A stretch of DNA of 64,000 bases from Polaribacter vadi (GTDB lineage: Bacteria; Bacteroidota; Bacteroidia; Flavobacteriales; Flavobacteriaceae): the NCBI RefSeq assembly GCF_018861005.1, contig NZ_JAHKQL010000004.1:243459-307458 (forward strand), written 5' to 3'. Made by a program: the position numbers and the translations under genes. Under the pieces are notes generated by a model. That model was not told the DNA's origin, did not search any database, and worked only from the letters and a program-made list of their open reading frames with translations. Shown piece after piece: positions 62,843 through 64,000 of the stretch; position 1 is the stretch's first letter, and each line of letters begins with the position of its first letter.

Positions 62843-63093
62843 TTTATTTTATTCCAAATTCTTTCGTGAAAAAAGTATAAAACTAATTTCGTTAAAAAAT
62901 CTACGGATGCTATTGATGCTGCTAAGGCTATTTTACCTGTTAAAAAATAAGATACTATTAAGGTATCTAAAGTACCAACAACTCTCCAACTTAATGCTTT
63001 TACAATACTTCTTACAGGTTTTTCTGAAGTTACATCTTCTTCGAAACTTTGTTTTGCTATCTTTTTGCTAAAAATCATTTGATCTGCAATCAT
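62830..63093 (-). CDS. DUF2061 small membrane protein
   Basis: This 87-residue protein has DUF2061 signature segments VRSIVKALSWRVVGTLDTLI and a membrane hairpin, ending in YFFHERIWNKIKWG. Relatives occur next to, or fused with, APS kinase in sulfate assimilation loci, which suggests a role in sulfate or sulfite metabolism. It is the first gene of the sulfur operon and follows the operator at 63112. Function is not established. Confidence 0.9.
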   Translation of the reverse strand: MIADQMIFSKKIAKQSFEEDVTSEKPVRSIVKALSWRVVGTLDTLIVSYFLTGKIALAASIASVDFLTKLVLYFFHERIWNKIKWGK

Positions 63094-63111
63094 AAGAATT
63101 CATTAATATTA

Positions 63112-63145
63112 ATACCCTATTTATTTAGTAGGGTATGCAAACATA
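63112..63145 (-). promoter_or_regulatory. sulfur operon promoter -7 box and inverted-repeat operator
   Basis: On the minus strand TATGTTTG (63138-63145) matches TAnnTTTG. It is followed at once by a 25-base inverted repeat (63112-63136) with perfect eight-base arms ATACCCTA / TAGGGTAT around a nine-base centre. The operator would overlap the transcription start, so a repressor is the natural reading; the symmetry recalls sites of Rrf2-type regulators, but no regulator gene is in the window. Confidence 0.7.
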
Positions 63146-63319
63146 CATCATTTACAAACAAAAAGTCGAGATAAAAACATAAAAATTACTTAAAGCCTAC
63201 TGAATTAGTAGATTAATAATAAATGAAGCTAATAATTGTGAATATTTTATTACTAAAAGGTTGTAGTTGAAAATATTTTACCCTAATTTTATGAAAAATA
63301 TAGTGTAGGTATCAATGTT

Positions 63320-64000
63320 CTAAAAAGTTTTACCAAAAGTTAATTGAAGAGGTATTGCTACTCCATCATTTTTAGTAAAAATATTTCCATTAGAATAATG
63401 CATAATACGCAACTCTAAATTGTATTTTCTTTCTTTACCAAAAAACACACCAAAACCCATTGTATCTTGATAAGTGCTTTTGGGACCAGTTTCTGTGTTA
63501 TCTATATTACTTTTAGAAATATAAGTTGGTCCAATTATTGAATAATTTGTATAAAAATCATAATCTTTTTTTCTTAACAAATAGAAGCGCAAAACAGGAA
63601 AAATTGAAAATGCAAATACATCTGTTTTTCCTCTTGTAGATTGAAAATAAGTAGCACTCACACCCCAATCTAAAGAGAATATTTTCTCTGACCTATAAAT
63701 TAATCTCTGGTAAGTTAAAGATAAAGCATGCTTTGCTTTTATTTCTCCAACCCAAAAAACAGGAATCCCAAAACTATCGAAATTACCAACCTTCATACTC
63801 ATGCCAAAAAATTCATTTACACCAAAACCAATGTCTCCTGTACCATAACTCACTTGAAAAATGTTGTTCGGAAAAAAATAATCGTTATTTGAATACTCCT
63901 CTGCAATTTTATCATCAACCTGTTGTAAATGATATTCAAAACCTAAAGAAAACTGAGAAATTAATGGTTGATTTTGTTTTTCTGATTTTGGTAAAAAGGT
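63320..64000 (-). CDS. PagL-like acyloxyacyl hydrolase (lipid A deacylase), partial
   Basis: The frame runs off the right edge, so the start and signal peptide are not seen. The visible part is a beta-barrel of the PagL/acyloxyacyl hydrolase group. The catalytic region ELRIMHYSNGN carries the His-x-Ser arrangement typical of outer-membrane lipid A 3-O-deacylases, and ends in a C-terminal Phe (FGKTF) typical of barrel proteins. Before it, on the minus strand, coding continues through SQFSLGFEYHLQQ to the window edge. Confidence 0.8.
   Translation of the reverse strand, partial: TFLPKSEKQNQPLISQFSLGFEYHLQQVDDKIAEEYSNNDYFFPNNIFQVSYGTGDIGFGVNEFFGMSMKVGNFDSFGIPVFWVGEIKAKHALSLTYQRLIYRSEKIFSLDWGVSATYFQSTRGKTDVFAFSIFPVLRFYLLRKKDYDFYTNYSIIGPTYISKSNIDNTETGPKSTYQDTMGFGVFFGKERKYNLELRIMHYSNGNIFTKNDGVAIPLQLTFGKTF

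Noticed and set aside
63082..63102. Eleven-codon upstream frame overlapping the DUF2061 start as a cysteine leader peptide
   Set aside because: It contains a single Cys and no alternative RNA structure downstream; the palindrome is better read as a DNA operator.
1..64000. CRISPR array or rRNA genes
   Set aside because: No regularly spaced direct repeats and no rRNA-like sequence were seen; the only RNA gene found is tRNA-Asp.

Overview
The window is a low-GC chromosomal segment of a marine-type Flavobacteriaceae bacterium. The protein families and overall gene style resemble Polaribacter or a close relative; the genus is an inference. Supporting signs are promoters of the Bacteroidetes type (TTTG, about 19 bases, TAnnTTTG), SusC-like outer-membrane protein architecture, DUF3857 proteins, and Bacteroidetes-type intergenic repeats. 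Most genes lie on the minus strand. The main plus-strand block is a mobile island.

Layout. 1-11 kb is housekeeping and mixed metabolism: fabD, a crotonase, crcB, a DoxX protein, a Cys/Met-type PLP enzyme divergent from an Lrp regulator, two DUF3857 transglutaminase-like proteins, a YceI lipoprotein, dtd and rsgA. 11.5-15.7 kb is an aromatic amino acid operon, pheA, aminotransferase, tyrA, then a DAHP synthase-chorismate mutase fusion. It is preceded by a previously unlabelled 25-codon leader peptide packed with Phe and Tyr codons and by an attenuator hairpin with a matching antiterminator segment. 15.8-29.5 kb is a capsule/exopolysaccharide cluster (Wzc, Wza, WecA-like initiator, glycosyltransferases, Wzy, Wzx, and an unusual kinase pair). 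29.7-35.4 kb is a decaying carbohydrate-use locus: an aldose epimerase, a broken GntR regulator, an exported formylglycine-generating-type enzyme and a frameshifted outer-membrane receptor.

35.585-42.828 kb is a 7.2 kb integrative element inserted in the 3' end of a tRNA-Asp gene. Both att copies are visible (17 bp). It carries a tyrosine integrase, a single-chain restriction-modification enzyme with an unknown partner gene, an HTH/excisionase-like protein and a replication-protein-like gene. It has duplicated TGTTGCCAC repeats at both ends and brings its own terminator to the tRNA gene.

43-52.8 kb holds a DUF58 protein, an M1 aminopeptidase lipoprotein, thioredoxin and a methionine operon (split metH, a small monooxygenase-like gene, metF) under a SAM-I riboswitch. 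52.9-63.1 kb is one long assimilatory sulfate reduction and cysteine operon. In transcription order it reads DUF2061, cysH, cysD, cysN, a HEPN-tailed sulfite reductase, siroheme genes cobA and cysG-N, ferredoxin reductase, ferredoxin, serine acetyltransferase and cysteine synthase. An inverted-repeat operator sits at its start. The right edge cuts a PagL-like outer-membrane lipid A deacylase.

Functionally, sulfate becomes sulfide, then cysteine, then methionine across adjacent transcription units, each with its own RNA or DNA switch.
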